Assembly: GCF_000320365.1 (NCBI RefSeq)
Contig: NZ_ANIN01000001.1
Span: 992,001-1,056,000, forward strand
From: Moraxella macacae 0408225
GTDB lineage: Bacteria; Pseudomonadota; Gammaproteobacteria; Pseudomonadales; Moraxellaceae
DNA: 64,000 nucleotides
Direction: 5' to 3'
Part shown: positions 36,209 through 45,219 of the stretch, piece after piece
Position numbering within the stretch: position 1 is the first letter of the stretch
Layout: every line of letters starts with the position of its first letter
Position numbers and translations under genes: made by a program
The notes under the pieces: model-generated
Databases searched by the model: none
The model's input: the letters and a program-made list of their open reading frames with translations, nothing else
Told to the model about the DNA's origin: nothing

Positions 36209-36230
36209 TTGTTTGTTTTTAAACTAATTG
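36193..36230. repeat. Perfect 19-bp tandem duplication across the murC stop
   Basis: TTTGTTTTTAAACTAATTG is at 36193-36211 and again at 36212-36230 with no mismatch. The first copy codes for the last residues (FLN) and the TAA of murC. A similar smaller case is at the murG stop (TTTAAACTAA at 34610-34619 and 34620-34629). Confidence 0.98.
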
Positions 36231-36276
36231 TTTTTAAATGAGCGGTTAATTTTTATACTAAAACTGGTAATAATTT

Positions 36277-37230
36277 ATGAATAATGTTGGTGTAAACAGT
36301 ATGAATGTAAAAAATATGGATATGAAAAATTTTGGCAAGGTTGCTGTGGTTTGTGGTGGTATCGGTGTTGAACGTGAAGTTTCACTAAATAGTGGTAAAG
36401 CTGTACTAAATGCCTTACTTGCAAAAGGCGTCGATGCTTATCATTTTGATCCAAAAGATACCGATATTTTAGAACTGCGCAAGTATGATCGTGTGTTTAA
36501 TGTGTTGCATGGTACATTTGGTGAAGATGGCGGTTTGCAAGGCATGTTGGATAGTTTTAACATTCCTTACACAGGTTCTGGTGTGTTGGCAAGTGCAATT
36601 GCTATGGATAAATTTCGTTGTCGCTTGATTTGGCAGGCATTGGATTTACCAAATGTGCCTTATGTTGTCTTACACGATGACAGTGATTTTGATTCTTTGG
36701 AGCGTGAGTTTGGCTTGCCGTTGTTTGTCAAACCTGCGGCCGAAGGGTCGAGCGTTGGCGTGGTTATGGTAGAAAATCAAGGTGATTTGGCAAAAATTTA
36801 CCCTACTTTAAAACATTATCATGGTGAAATTTTAGCAGAAAAAGCGATCACAGGTGGTGAATATACGTTATCGTTATTGGACGATCAGGTATTGCCCAGC
36901 ATTCGCATCATTCCAAAAAATAAATTTTATGATTATGAAGCCAAATATTTGCGTGATGACACCATTTATCAATGTCCCTCTGATTTAACCATCGATCAAG
37001 AAAAACAAATGGGCGATTTGGCGTTGCGTGCATTTCATGCAATTGGTGGGCGTGGTTGGTCGCGAGTGGATTTTTTAAAAGGCGATGATAACAAATTATA
37101 TGTGCTGGAAATTAACACTGTGCCCGGCATGACTGATCATTCACTGATTCCTATGGCAGCCAAGCAAGCAGGGATTGAATTTGCTGATTTGTGTTTGCTC
37201 ATTTTGGCAAAAACCTTAGCAGAAACTTGA
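36277..37230 (+). CDS. ddlB: D-alanine--D-alanine ligase
   Basis: This ATP-grasp enzyme makes the D-Ala-D-Ala end of the muropeptide. The family signatures VVCGGIGVEREVSLNSG (about residues 25-41), HGTFGEDGGLQGMLD, PYTGSGVLASAIAMDK, KPAAEGSSVGVV and EINTVPGMTDHSLIP are all present. The N-terminus holds several Met codons (1, 9, 14, 16), and none has a strong ribosome site. I keep the longest, 317 residues, noting that a start at residue 14 or 16 would match the usual length better. It lies between murC and ftsQ in the standard order. Confidence 0.95.
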   Translation: MNNVGVNSMNVKNMDMKNFGKVAVVCGGIGVEREVSLNSGKAVLNALLAKGVDAYHFDPKDTDILELRKYDRVFNVLHGTFGEDGGLQGMLDSFNIPYTGSGVLASAIAMDKFRCRLIWQALDLPNVPYVVLHDDSDFDSLEREFGLPLFVKPAAEGSSVGVVMVENQGDLAKIYPTLKHYHGEILAEKAITGGEYTLSLLDDQVLPSIRIIPKNKFYDYEAKYLRDDTIYQCPSDLTIDQEKQMGDLALRAFHAIGGRGWSRVDFLKGDDNKLYVLEINTVPGMTDHSLIPMAAKQAGIEFADLCLLILAKTLAET

Positions 37231-37453
37231 TAAAGGTTTAACATTTGCCAAAAACCTGTTAAAATATTACATTTTCTTACAAAATATTGATGAATATCAA
37301 AAACTTTGCGACACAGCAGGGTTATTTTGTCTGTATTATTTGGTATGATATGACACTTTTAGTGAGGTATTTTTAGTAAGGTGTTTTTGCTAATCGTGCT
37401 TGGCTAATCGTGCTGATTGATGTTTGGTTTTTTAAGGATTGACACTTTTACCA

Positions 37454-38275
37454 ATGACCCATGCTAAACCTAAAATTTTGTTCGGTTTTGACAAAGCGAT
37501 TAACTTTGACAAAAAAACATTAACAAACCCTCTTCATTGGTTGTTGGTTGGGGTTTTTGTGTTGTTTTTGGTATTTTTTGTGCTGATTGTCCAATTGCTA
37601 AAACAATTGCCAAATGCAGCAATTAATGTGTTGCCAGATGGTTTAAACCCATATGAACATCAAGTTTTATTGCAAACGGTTGGCATGCAAGCTACGGATA
37701 ATTTTTTGCAAACAGATTTGCAGTCTTATGTTGACAAAATATCGCACATTGACTGGGTAGAACAAGTGGATATCCGCCGTGATTGGCAAAAAGGACTGGT
37801 GGTAAAAGTCATTCCTCGTCAAGCGGTTGCAAAATTTGGCAGTGAACGGTTGGTGGACTCGCACGGTGTTGTGTTTTATCCTGCTGATTTAAGTGAGCTT
37901 AATGCAGATTATTGGATGCATTTGCAAGGCGATGACAATAAAGATGCCATTGCGATGATGCAACAAGCCAAACAAGTCAGTGATTGGTATTTACCGCTTG
38001 GCTTAAAAGTAGATGAGGTGATTGTTACCTCGCGCATGACGTGGTTGTTTCGTTTTGACAACGGTCTGCGTGTTTTGGTAAATAATGACAATACTTCAGA
38101 AAAACTGTATCGTTTGAGTGTGTTGTTACAAAACCAACTAAACCCAAAACTTGCCAAAATTCAAAGCATTGATTTGCGCTACAAAAATGGCATGGCAATT
38201 ACTTGGCGGCCTGTGGTAAAAAGCGAAACTGTGGTAACAAATAAAAAATCCAACAGACAGCAGACAAAACTTTAG
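37454..38275 (+). CDS. ftsQ: Cell division protein FtsQ
   Basis: FtsQ is the bitopic divisome protein that links FtsA/FtsK-side and FtsB/FtsL-side components. A short cytoplasmic head is followed by one span (about residues 25-48, WLLVGVFVLFLVFFVLIVQ), a POTRA domain (about 55-125, with WVEQVDIRRDWQKGLVVKV) and the beta domain ending WRPV near the C-terminus. The length of 273 residues is normal. Start choice is uncertain: AAGGA at 37434-37438 is one base from an in-frame TTG and 15 bases from the ATG at 37454. The spacer before it contains a near-perfect 14-bp duplication (GCTAATCGTGCTTG type). Confidence 0.9.
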   Translation: MTHAKPKILFGFDKAINFDKKTLTNPLHWLLVGVFVLFLVFFVLIVQLLKQLPNAAINVLPDGLNPYEHQVLLQTVGMQATDNFLQTDLQSYVDKISHIDWVEQVDIRRDWQKGLVVKVIPRQAVAKFGSERLVDSHGVVFYPADLSELNADYWMHLQGDDNKDAIAMMQQAKQVSDWYLPLGLKVDEVIVTSRMTWLFRFDNGLRVLVNNDNTSEKLYRLSVLLQNQLNPKLAKIQSIDLRYKNGMAITWRPVVKSETVVTNKKSNRQQTKL

Positions 38276-38378
38276 ATTTTTAACAAAACAAATTTTTAAT
38301 AAAGCAAGTTTAAACAAAAATAAGTTTAAACAAAAACAAGTGTAAATATTAATAAACTGGATATAAAAGCGTTAAAAA

Positions 38379-39665
38379 ATGACAAAACCTGACCTTATCG
38401 TCGTTGTTCATTTAAGTTCCACCGCCGTACATACGGTGATTGGACAGGTTTTTCACGCCCAAGACATTCGCATTATTGGTATTTCATCGGTAAAAAATAA
38501 TGATTTTGTCCAAGGGGTTATCCGCCACCGCGAACGCTTAAAATCAGCGATTAAACAATCCATTCAAGAAGCAGAAGATATGGCAAATTGTCGTATTAAC
38601 AGTGTTTGGCTAAGTTTTTCCACCCCTGAATTGGTGAGTATGAACAGTTCAGGCAATGTTAAAATTAACAGTGAAATCATTCGTGCCAAAGATGTGGTTG
38701 CTACTTTAACTGAGGCTAAAAAACAGCACCAAAGCGATGATATGTATCTTATGCACTATGTGCAACAAGGCATTGCTCTTGATAATAGCGATGAAATGAT
38801 CGATGATGCAATTGGCATGCAAGCTGATGAATTTATGGTGTTGTATCATTTGATGATGATGCCTGTACGCAGTCGACAAAACTTACAACAACTGTTACAA
38901 GAGTGCGACGTGAGTATTGAGCAAATGTTGTTTGATGCGGTGTCATCGGCAGAATACAGTCTGTTGGCAGAAGAAAAATATCATGGCGTTTGTCTGATTG
39001 ATATCGGTTCATCAACCACGAGTGTGTGCGTGTACAGTGATAACAAACTGGTTTATACGCGCTGTTTTCCCGAAGGCAGTTATGATGCCACCCATGATAT
39101 TTCGAAGTTTCTTGGTGTAACGCTTGCTGAAGCGGAACAGATAAAAAAACAACAAGCCAGTGTTGATCGTTTTGGTATTGATGCCAGTCAGTTTTTTAGT
39201 GTTCGTCGTTCCCAGTATAATGATGAAAAAACCGTCAATATGCAAGAATTGCTAGAAATTGTAGAGGCACGTTATATTAGCATTTTGGTTAATATTAAAA
39301 ATGATCTGGACGCGTTGGGGTTGAGTGAATTTTTGCAACAAGGCTATGTGTTGACAGGTGGTGGTTCAGAAATGCGCGGTTTAATTCCGCTTGCAAAAAA
39401 AGTATTTGTCAATAAAGTGCACAAAGCCAACCGTGCCGAACATCAGTCGCCGATCAGTGCTTACAGCCAGTATGGTGATGATGAAAAATTACGCCACATT
39501 GCATCGTTGATCGGACAACGCAAATACCAAAATGTATTTGGTACATTGTTGTACACCCAAAGCGATGCGTTTTATCATACTGAAAAAAATGCCAATATCG
39601 AAGAAGAGTCAGGTTTAAGCAAAACTTTACACAAAATTGAAAACTTTTTAAAAAGAATGTTTTAA
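38379..39665 (+). CDS. ftsA: Cell division protein FtsA
   Basis: FtsA is the actin-like protein that anchors FtsZ to the membrane. At 428 residues it has the actin ATPase segments HLSSTAVHTVIGQV, CLIDIGSSTTSVCVY (about 206-220) and VLTGGGSEMRG (about 325), plus the inserted 1C subdomain. The C-terminal amphipathic membrane helix LHKIENFLKRMF is intact. The first motif departs from the usual DIGTSK (here VHLSSTAV), a Moraxella-type variation or divergence worth noting. The upstream spacer contains repeated GTTTAAACAAAAA. It is followed by ftsZ after 122 bases with a likely separate promoter (TATGAT near 39716). Confidence 0.93.
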   Translation: MTKPDLIVVVHLSSTAVHTVIGQVFHAQDIRIIGISSVKNNDFVQGVIRHRERLKSAIKQSIQEAEDMANCRINSVWLSFSTPELVSMNSSGNVKINSEIIRAKDVVATLTEAKKQHQSDDMYLMHYVQQGIALDNSDEMIDDAIGMQADEFMVLYHLMMMPVRSRQNLQQLLQECDVSIEQMLFDAVSSAEYSLLAEEKYHGVCLIDIGSSTTSVCVYSDNKLVYTRCFPEGSYDATHDISKFLGVTLAEAEQIKKQQASVDRFGIDASQFFSVRRSQYNDEKTVNMQELLEIVEARYISILVNIKNDLDALGLSEFLQQGYVLTGGGSEMRGLIPLAKKVFVNKVHKANRAEHQSPISAYSQYGDDEKLRHIASLIGQRKYQNVFGTLLYTQSDAFYHTEKNANIEEESGLSKTLHKIENFLKRMF

Positions 39666-39780
39666 GATTTGCATAAGATTTTGACAAGATTTTTAGCGTT
39701 TTGTGCAAAGTCGTGGTATGATAGACTTAATTTTATTTTATGAAACTTATTAATTTTATTTAGCATTTAGTGCGGAGATG

Positions 39781-39804
39781 ATGAAAGATGGAATCAAAAT
39801 TTAG
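39781..39804 (+). other. Short ORF overlapping the ftsZ start
   Basis: ATG 39781 sits three bases after GGAG (39774-39777) and reads MKDGIKI then TAG at 39802-39804, across and out of frame with the ftsZ ATG at 39788. The ftsZ start itself is ten bases from the same GGAG. The overlap might tune ftsZ translation or be accidental. Confidence 0.25.
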
Positions 39805-41020
39805 CATTGCCAATGATTCGTTTGAAGAGCATAATGGCTCGGCTCGTTTGACGGTGATCGGCGTGGGTGGAGGTGGCGGTAATGCCGTTGAAACCATGGT
39901 GCAATCCAACATCAAAAATATCACATTTGTGTGTGCCAATACCGACCGCCAAGCACTTGACCGCTTATCGGCTCCCAGTAAAATTCAGCTTGGCTTAAAA
40001 AATAACAATCGCGGTTTGGGTGCAGGAGCAAATCCTGAAATTGGACGTGAAGCTGCTGAAAGCGACGAAGAAACCATTCGCCAAGTACTGGAAAATTCGG
40101 ACATGGTGTTTATTACCGCGGGCATGGGTGGTGGCACGGGAACTGGGGCTGCTCCTGTGATCGCACGGCTTGCCAAAGAAATGGACAAACTCACTGTGGC
40201 TGTGGTTACCATGCCTTTTACTTTTGAAGGCGGCAAACGCAGCAAGGTTGCCAAAGAAGGCATTGAGCAATTATCAAATTTTGTGGATTCTATTATTACC
40301 ATTCCTAATGATAAATTGATGAATGTGTATGGCAAAATCTCGATGAAAGATGCCTTTAAAAAAGCCGATGAAGTGCTCATGCAAGCGGTACAAGGCATCT
40401 CAAACATGATACGCGAAGATGGCTTTATTAACATTGACTTTAACGATATCCGCACCGCGATGACCTCGCGTGGTCATGCGATGATGGGGATTGGTAAAGC
40501 CAGTGGGGAAGATCGTGCTGAAATTGCCGCTGAAAAAGCGATTAAAAGTCCGCTATTGGATAATTTGTTGTTAAAAAATGCCAAAGGGTTGTTGGTAAAT
40601 ACCGTTGCAAGTTCTGATTTTAATTTTGATGAACAAGAACGCATTACCGAAAAAGTAAAAAGTTTGGTGGATATTGACGAGGCCAACATTTTTTACGGCA
40701 TTGTCTTTGACGAAGATATGGGCGATGAAATTCAAGTAACGGTTGTGGCAACGGGTTTGACACTGGATACCACGCCAAAACACCCAAATCCAAACCGTGC
40801 TTTTATGCCAGATATTGGCAGTCAAAAAGTTGATGCAGGCACGCATACGCCAGCATTAACCGTGAATAATCCACCGCCGACAGTAAATGTTGCGCCAAGT
40901 GCTTCTTCGCAGGCACAAACCAGTGCGCAACAAACAACCGCACCACCGACACAAATTACTCAACCACAGCGTACAGGCAACAGCATTCAGCAATATTTAC
41001 GCCAACAACAAAACAAATAA
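39788..41020 (+). CDS. ftsZ: Cell division protein FtsZ
   Basis: FtsZ is the tubulin-like GTPase that forms the division ring. The GTP loop is GMGGGTGTGAAPV (about residues 113-125), and VGGGGGNAV, NTDRQAL and the T7-loop NIDFNDIRT (about 215-223) are intact. The disordered linker (about 325-395) is rich in Pro, Thr and Gln. The conserved C-terminal peptide reads IQQYLRQQQNK, which departs from the more common IPAFLR form and would have to be recognised by FtsA and ZipA of this organism. The length is 410 residues. A strong terminator follows, so lpxC has its own promoter. Confidence 0.97.
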   Translation: MESKFSIANDSFEEHNGSARLTVIGVGGGGGNAVETMVQSNIKNITFVCANTDRQALDRLSAPSKIQLGLKNNNRGLGAGANPEIGREAAESDEETIRQVLENSDMVFITAGMGGGTGTGAAPVIARLAKEMDKLTVAVVTMPFTFEGGKRSKVAKEGIEQLSNFVDSIITIPNDKLMNVYGKISMKDAFKKADEVLMQAVQGISNMIREDGFINIDFNDIRTAMTSRGHAMMGIGKASGEDRAEIAAEKAIKSPLLDNLLLKNAKGLLVNTVASSDFNFDEQERITEKVKSLVDIDEANIFYGIVFDEDMGDEIQVTVVATGLTLDTTPKHPNPNRAFMPDIGSQKVDAGTHTPALTVNNPPPTVNVAPSASSQAQTSAQQTTAPPTQITQPQRTGNSIQQYLRQQQNK

Positions 41021-41050
41021 ACAACAAAATAAATAACAAAACGTGTGCTG

Positions 41051-41087
41051 CAAAAACCCATTGCCAATTTTGGTAGTGGGTTTTTGC
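41051..41087 (+). terminator. Strong terminator after ftsZ
   Basis: CAAAAACCCA (41051-41060) and TGGGTTTTTG (41077-41086) pair perfectly, and the stem extends inward through TTGCCA/TGGTAG with wobbles. The loop carries the overrepresented 7-mer TTGCCAA. Confidence 0.85.
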
Positions 41088-41305
41088 ATTTCGTGTTTAC
41101 ATTTTGTTTTAAACTTCTTAGTCATATTGTTAAAAAGCCACATTATTAAATTAAAAAGCTATTAAAAAGCTGTTAAAAAGCCATATTGTTAAAAAAATTG
41201 ACAAAAACAATAAAACTTAGCAACAAAATCAAAAAAAGCCCCTTGTTATCTGGCTAAACAATGCTAAAATACGCCAAATGTAACAAAATATGTAAAAGGG
41301 CAATC

Positions 41306-42244
41306 ATGAAACAACCGATACAAAAAACAACTAAACAACACACAATAAAACAACGCACAATAAAAACACCAATTTCATTAGAGGGCATTGGACTGCATAG
41401 CGGAAAATTGGTGCAAATCCGATTTTTACCTGCCGATGTCAACACAGGCGTGGTATTTTTTCGCACCGATTTGCCAAACCCACAGCCGATTTTGGCACGT
41501 TATAACCAAATTGTTGACACGGTTATGTCATCTAATCTTGCCAATGCCAACAACCAACGTATTGGCACGGTTGAGCATTTGATGAGTGCAATTGCGTGTT
41601 TAGGCATTGACAATCTTGTGGTGGAGGTTTCTGCTTCTGAAATTCCGATTATGGACGGCAGTGCAATTGTATTTATTGAAGCCTTGGAAAAAGCAGGTAT
41701 CGCCACTCAAGACGCTGCTAAAAAATTTATCCAAATTTTACGCCCCGTAGAGGTGTGTTGTGATGATAAAATTGCTAAGTTTACGCCCTATGATGGCTTT
41801 TCGTTGGCATTTACCATTGATTTTAATCACCCTATTTTTGCCAAAGAACACGCAACTTTTGCCCTTGATTTTAACCGTGTCAATTTTACCAATCAAATTG
41901 CAAAAGCCAGAACGTTTGGTTTTTTAAGAGACATTGAGTATTTAAAAAGCCAAAATTTAGGCCTTGGTGGGAGCATAGACAACGCGATTGTGGTAGATGA
42001 TGAAAAAGTGCTAAACCCAGAGGGCTTGCGTTTTGACAATGAATTTGTGCGTCATAAAATGCTCGACGCTGTTGGTGATTTGTATTTGGCCGGACATCAG
42101 ATTTTAGGGGCGTTTTATGGTTATAAATCTGGACATAGGTTGAACAATAATTTGTTAAAAGCGGTTTTTAGCGATCCGGATAATTTTAAAATTGTAATAA
42201 AATATGACAATGTAAACTCAAAATATATTAATTATAATAATTAA
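41306..42244 (+). CDS. lpxC: UDP-3-O-acyl-N-acetylglucosamine deacetylase
   Basis: LpxC is the zinc enzyme of the first committed step of lipid A synthesis. At 312 residues from ATG 41306 (AAAGGG upstream) it has normal length. The longer frame from 41261 adds 15 residues without support. Zinc and catalytic segments are VEHLMSAIACLGIDN (His about 90), HKMLDAVGDLYLAG (His and Asp about 245) and the late GHQILG His. EGIGLHSGK starts the fold. The C-terminus is AT-rich and low in complexity (KYINYNN). The spacer before it is full of AAAAAGC-type repeats. Confidence 0.95.
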   Translation: MKQPIQKTTKQHTIKQRTIKTPISLEGIGLHSGKLVQIRFLPADVNTGVVFFRTDLPNPQPILARYNQIVDTVMSSNLANANNQRIGTVEHLMSAIACLGIDNLVVEVSASEIPIMDGSAIVFIEALEKAGIATQDAAKKFIQILRPVEVCCDDKIAKFTPYDGFSLAFTIDFNHPIFAKEHATFALDFNRVNFTNQIAKARTFGFLRDIEYLKSQNLGLGGSIDNAIVVDDEKVLNPEGLRFDNEFVRHKMLDAVGDLYLAGHQILGAFYGYKSGHRLNNNLLKAVFSDPDNFKIVIKYDNVNSKYINYNN

Positions 42245-42267
42245 TGTATTAAATATATTTAAATAAT

Positions 42268-42495
42268 TTACCAGTTGGTCAAATTGTGCGTAACATTTTT
42301 ATGACTAAGACGGTTTAAGTTTTTGATTGTGATAACAAACCATACCGCTTGTGTGTAGATTTTTTTGAGACTTAGATGAGTTTTGGTTAAAAGCGTGTAG
42401 CCTTTATAAGACAATGACTTCAGATAAAAAGATATCTTTTTGATTTTATGCGAAAAAAATAAACAACCCATTGGTTTGTGCGTAGGTTTTGTCAA
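42268..42495 (-). pseudogene. Possible remnant of an IS4-type transposase
   Basis: The minus strand has an open frame of 75 residues with no proper start context. Its middle (YLKSLSYKGYTLLTKTHLSL and the following KIYTQAVWFVITI) resembles by eye the K-x-x-G-F/Y-x-L-E-x-T-H-L segment near the catalytic Glu of IS4-family transposases, with the acidic residue lost. No terminal inverted repeats were found. The 338-base spacer between lpxC and dciA holds nothing else recognisable. Confidence 0.3.
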
Positions 42496-42581
42496 TGAAT
42501 GGCAATCGGTGAAAATCTATTCTGCCAAAAGCAACAAAATTTACATAAAATTACATTGTAACACTTTTAAAAATAGGCATT

Positions 42582-43070
42582 TTATTGGTCTAAAAATTTT
42601 TGTAATACGTCATACAATGCTTTGTCGTTGATGACAAGCTCGGCAAGATGTGCTATATTTTGCTTCGTATTTTCGCTGATGTTACACGATGTTACAGAAT
42701 TAACCTTTTGGTTACATTTTGTTTGGGTATCTGATGTTGCAAACGTTGGGTGAATGACTTGAAATTTTAATTGGCAGATATCCTTAAACGCACGATCGGA
42801 TTGTTGCAAAATATTTAATAGTACCGCCTGGCTGTAACTAAGGTGATTGGCAAGGGTTTGATTGTTGGTACTGATAAACAGTGTTTGCTTGGCTTGATAG
42901 CCAACACTAAGTGTTGCCAAAGCATCATCAGGCAACACCGCTTGCCACGCTTGACGGATTTTTTGTGTTAAGGTTTGAAAATGTTGGACTTTATCATGAA
43001 ACGGTATCGGTAAATTTGCGATGCGTTCTTGATGTGAAGCCAAATGATTTACTTGTTTTTTATAAGCCAT
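42582..43070 (-). CDS. dciA: DciA-like protein (DUF721)
   Basis: A 162-residue protein with a central DUF721 fold (about residues 30-105: IRQAWQAVLPDDALATLSVGYQAKQTLFISTNNQTLANHLSYSQ-type context, of which the L-x-V and T-L-F-I strands and the NHL helix are diagnostic). DciA is the ancestral operator of the replicative helicase DnaB in bacteria lacking DnaC. The position, opposed to lpxC and followed on the other strand by an M23 peptidase, is the same as in Pseudomonas. The C-terminal half is Gln/Asn/Thr-rich and probably disordered. TTGGAAC upstream supports ATG 43070. Confidence 0.7.
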   Translation of the reverse strand: MAYKKQVNHLASHQERIANLPIPFHDKVQHFQTLTQKIRQAWQAVLPDDALATLSVGYQAKQTLFISTNNQTLANHLSYSQAVLLNILQQSDRAFKDICQLKFQVIHPTFATSDTQTKCNQKVNSVTSCNISENTKQNIAHLAELVINDKALYDVLQKFLDQ

Positions 43071-43223
43071 GTTTGTTCCAAGTTTACAGTTTTTAGGTTA
43101 CAGTTTTCAAGTTACAGTTTGATGACAAAAATCAATGAGCGAAATAAATTTTTAAGTGTGTTATTTTAACCCAAATTTTTAACTTAATTTAGCCAAATGT
43201 TTGACTAAAAAGAGGAAAACCCC

Positions 43224-43868
43224 ATGAAATTAGCCTTAACCGTACTTCCATTTGTTGCATTAATAACCTCAATTGCCTCGAACGCAGCGTTACGCGATAA
43301 CAGTGAAGAGTATTATGTTGGTGATATTAGCAGTGATATTCAACTGCTAAGCCAACAAGCTCAACAAAAAGAAGACCGTTTGGCGATTTTAGCCAACAAA
43401 TTATCCAATGATAACACGATTAGCATTACCAATGTATATTCAGAAACGCCAACGCATGCAGGCAATGGTTTATTGCCTGTGCGTCCGATCACATCAAAAG
43501 CCCGTATGACATCAGGTTTTGGCTATCGTCATATTTTTGGCAAAACCCAATTTCATAAAGGCATGGATTTTGCTGCTCCTGTTGGCACACCAATTTATGC
43601 AACAGGCAACGGTGTGGTAACGTATTCAGGCTGGGGTTCTGGTTATGGCCGTTATATTGAAATTGATCACGGCAATGGGGTTACCACGCGTTATGCACAC
43701 AACTCAGCCAACCTTGTTAGCGTAGGCGATACTGTGTATGCCAATCAACACATTGCCAATGTAGGCAATACAGGGCGTTCAACAGGCCCGCATTTGCATT
43801 ATGAAGTGCGTCAAAACGGCCAGGCGGTTAATCCACAAACTTATTTGGCATTAGCACCAGAGCGTTGA
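43224..43868 (+). CDS. Exported M23 (LytM) metallopeptidase
   Basis: A 214-residue periplasmic murein endopeptidase-type protein. A signal peptide (about residues 1-22) and a short linker precede an M23 domain with TSGFGYRHIFGKTQFHKGMD (zinc His and Asp about 105-115), RYAHNS and GPHLHYEV (catalytic and zinc His about 188-190). All zinc ligands are present, so it is likely an active enzyme and not an EnvC-type activator. RBS GAGGAAAA precedes ATG 43224. The same gene stands beside dciA in Pseudomonas, upstream of secA; secA is not here. Confidence 0.9.
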   Translation: MKLALTVLPFVALITSIASNAALRDNSEEYYVGDISSDIQLLSQQAQQKEDRLAILANKLSNDNTISITNVYSETPTHAGNGLLPVRPITSKARMTSGFGYRHIFGKTQFHKGMDFAAPVGTPIYATGNGVVTYSGWGSGYGRYIEIDHGNGVTTRYAHNSANLVSVGDTVYANQHIANVGNTGRSTGPHLHYEVRQNGQAVNPQTYLALAPER

Positions 43869-44022
43869 TTTATTTGGGTGCAACATAAAAATTACAATAT
43901 AAAACAATATAAAACAACCATAACAAATAAAAATAACAAATAAAAATAACAACTACAATAAAAACATAGAGCGAAATATCAAAGAAACTGGCGATTTTGT
44001 CAGTTTTTGTTTTATAAAGTTG

Positions 44023-44670
44023 CTAAAAATCAAGCCAAAACGCTTTATTGTGAAAATCAGGCGGATTGGCGTGGTTGAGTGCATAAAAAACAGCGTGTTC
44101 TTCACCCCTGATTGTTTGATATAAAATTGCGGTTGGGTTGATTTTTTTTGGTAACAAATCCGTAGGCAAAGCCAGCAAAAACGCAAAAGTTTCAGATTTT
44201 GTTGCTGCAGTTGGTTTTGTTGTATTTTGCCAAAAAAAGCCAAGTGCTTGTGTTTGGCGTGGGGGCAAATGGCTAGGCGTGCGATAATCGTCGAAGTGAT
44301 ACAGTGCATACGCCCCATTTGGACTGGCATTAATTTCAAAATATTGCTGCCGATCAATTTGGATAAAACACTCCAAACAAGTCTGTTGCCATAAAAAATC
44401 AGTGGGTTTTACCAAATTTTTATCAAATTTAGCCAAATTAATTTTATTGTTTGGTGAAATGGTATTTGGTGAAATTTGGTAAGACAAACTTAGCAATAAT
44501 TGTCCGCTATTTGGATTTTTTTGTAACTTGACTGTTGTGCTAACCTGTGCAAGTTCATTTATATACTCAAAATCTGATTGTAGATTGGAATGGTTGTTGG
44601 GTATTTCTACAATCGGATTTACAATCGGATTTAAGGTATATTGTTGTTCGGTTAGATTTTCTAAATACAT
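44023..44670 (-). CDS. DOMON-like domain protein
   Basis: A 215-residue protein without a signal peptide. The central part (TDFLWQQTCLECFIQID, YFEINASPNGAYALYHFDDYR) matches the DOMON-like beta-sandwich proteins of proteobacteria, in which W-x-x-T-C-x-E-x-F and F-N-x-S-P-x-G are conserved. The ligand and role of this group are unknown; haem or sugar binding is known for true DOMON domains. The N-terminal part contains a duplicated NPIV coded by repeated ACAATCGGATTT. Its upstream region is a 15-bp tandem array that also covers the end of yhbY. Confidence 0.75.
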   Translation of the reverse strand: MYLENLTEQQYTLNPIVNPIVEIPNNHSNLQSDFEYINELAQVSTTVKLQKNPNSGQLLLSLSYQISPNTISPNNKINLAKFDKNLVKPTDFLWQQTCLECFIQIDRQQYFEINASPNGAYALYHFDDYRTPSHLPPRQTQALGFFWQNTTKPTAATKSETFAFLLALPTDLLPKKINPTAILYQTIRGEEHAVFYALNHANPPDFHNKAFWLDF

Positions 44671-44705
44671 TTTTTATTGTATAACTTTTACTGTATGTAA
44701 AAAAC

Positions 44706-44783
44706 TGTGTATAAAAACACTATGTATAAAAACACTATGTATAAAAACACTATGTATAAAAATTAACTATGTATAAAAATTAA
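44706..44783. repeat. 15-bp tandem array, five units
   Basis: Units of TATGTATAAAAACAC run from 44706 (first unit begins TGTG), with perfect copies at 44721-44735 and 44736-44750 and two variants ending in AATTAA to 44783. The last unit contains the stop codon of yhbY (minus strand, 44780-44782). The array forms the whole spacer before the DOMON-like gene. Confidence 0.97.
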
Positions 44784-45100
44784 TCGCCAAATCTTACCAA
44801 ATTAGACAGTTTTGGGTTGGCATCTGGGTTATGACGAAGCAGTAATACGATGCGACCGATACTGGTGATGATGGTAGATCCAGTTGCTTCGCTAATTGCT
44901 TGGTTAATCGCATCGCGTTCTGCTTTACTTCCTTGGGGGATTTTGACTTTGATAAGTTCGTGATCGTTTAATGCACGGTTTACCTCTTCAATCACATTGT
45001 CAGTTATACCATGCCCACCGATGATAACCACGGGGTTTAGGCGATGTCCGATGCCTTTTAAAAATTTAATTTTAGCATTGTTGAGTGTTTTATTTGACAT
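44780..45100 (-). CDS. yhbY: YhbY-type CRM-domain RNA-binding protein
   Basis: A 106-residue single CRM domain that associates with pre-50S ribosomal particles. The GxxG-type loop (GGHGIT, about residues 28-33) and HRLNPVVIIG strand are typical. It is opposed to rlmE, the order found in many gammaproteobacteria (yhbY / rlmE-ftsH-folP), and all partners act on the ribosome or protein quality control. AAGG precedes ATG 45100. The last residues and the stop fall within a tandem repeat, which could alter the C-terminus by unit gain or loss. Confidence 0.93.
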   Translation of the reverse strand: MSNKTLNNAKIKFLKGIGHRLNPVVIIGGHGITDNVIEEVNRALNDHELIKVKIPQGSKAERDAINQAISEATGSTIITSIGRIVLLLRHNPDANPKLSNLVRFGD

Positions 45101-45219
45101 AAAAAACCTTAAAATAATAAAAACTTAAAATAATAAAAATTAGCATATTATAGCATAAACTGTTGACAAAATATGCTAAAATAGCAGTGGTTTTGATTGA
45201 AAAACAACAAAAGGCGAGT

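Noticed and set aside
39985-40455. 156-codon minus-strand frame inside ftsZ
   Set aside because: It lies opposite the most conserved part of FtsZ and has a Ser/Pro-rich composition typical of antisense shadows.
44706-44783. Repeat array as a CRISPR
   Set aside because: The units are directly adjacent 15-mers with no spacers, and no cas genes lie nearby.
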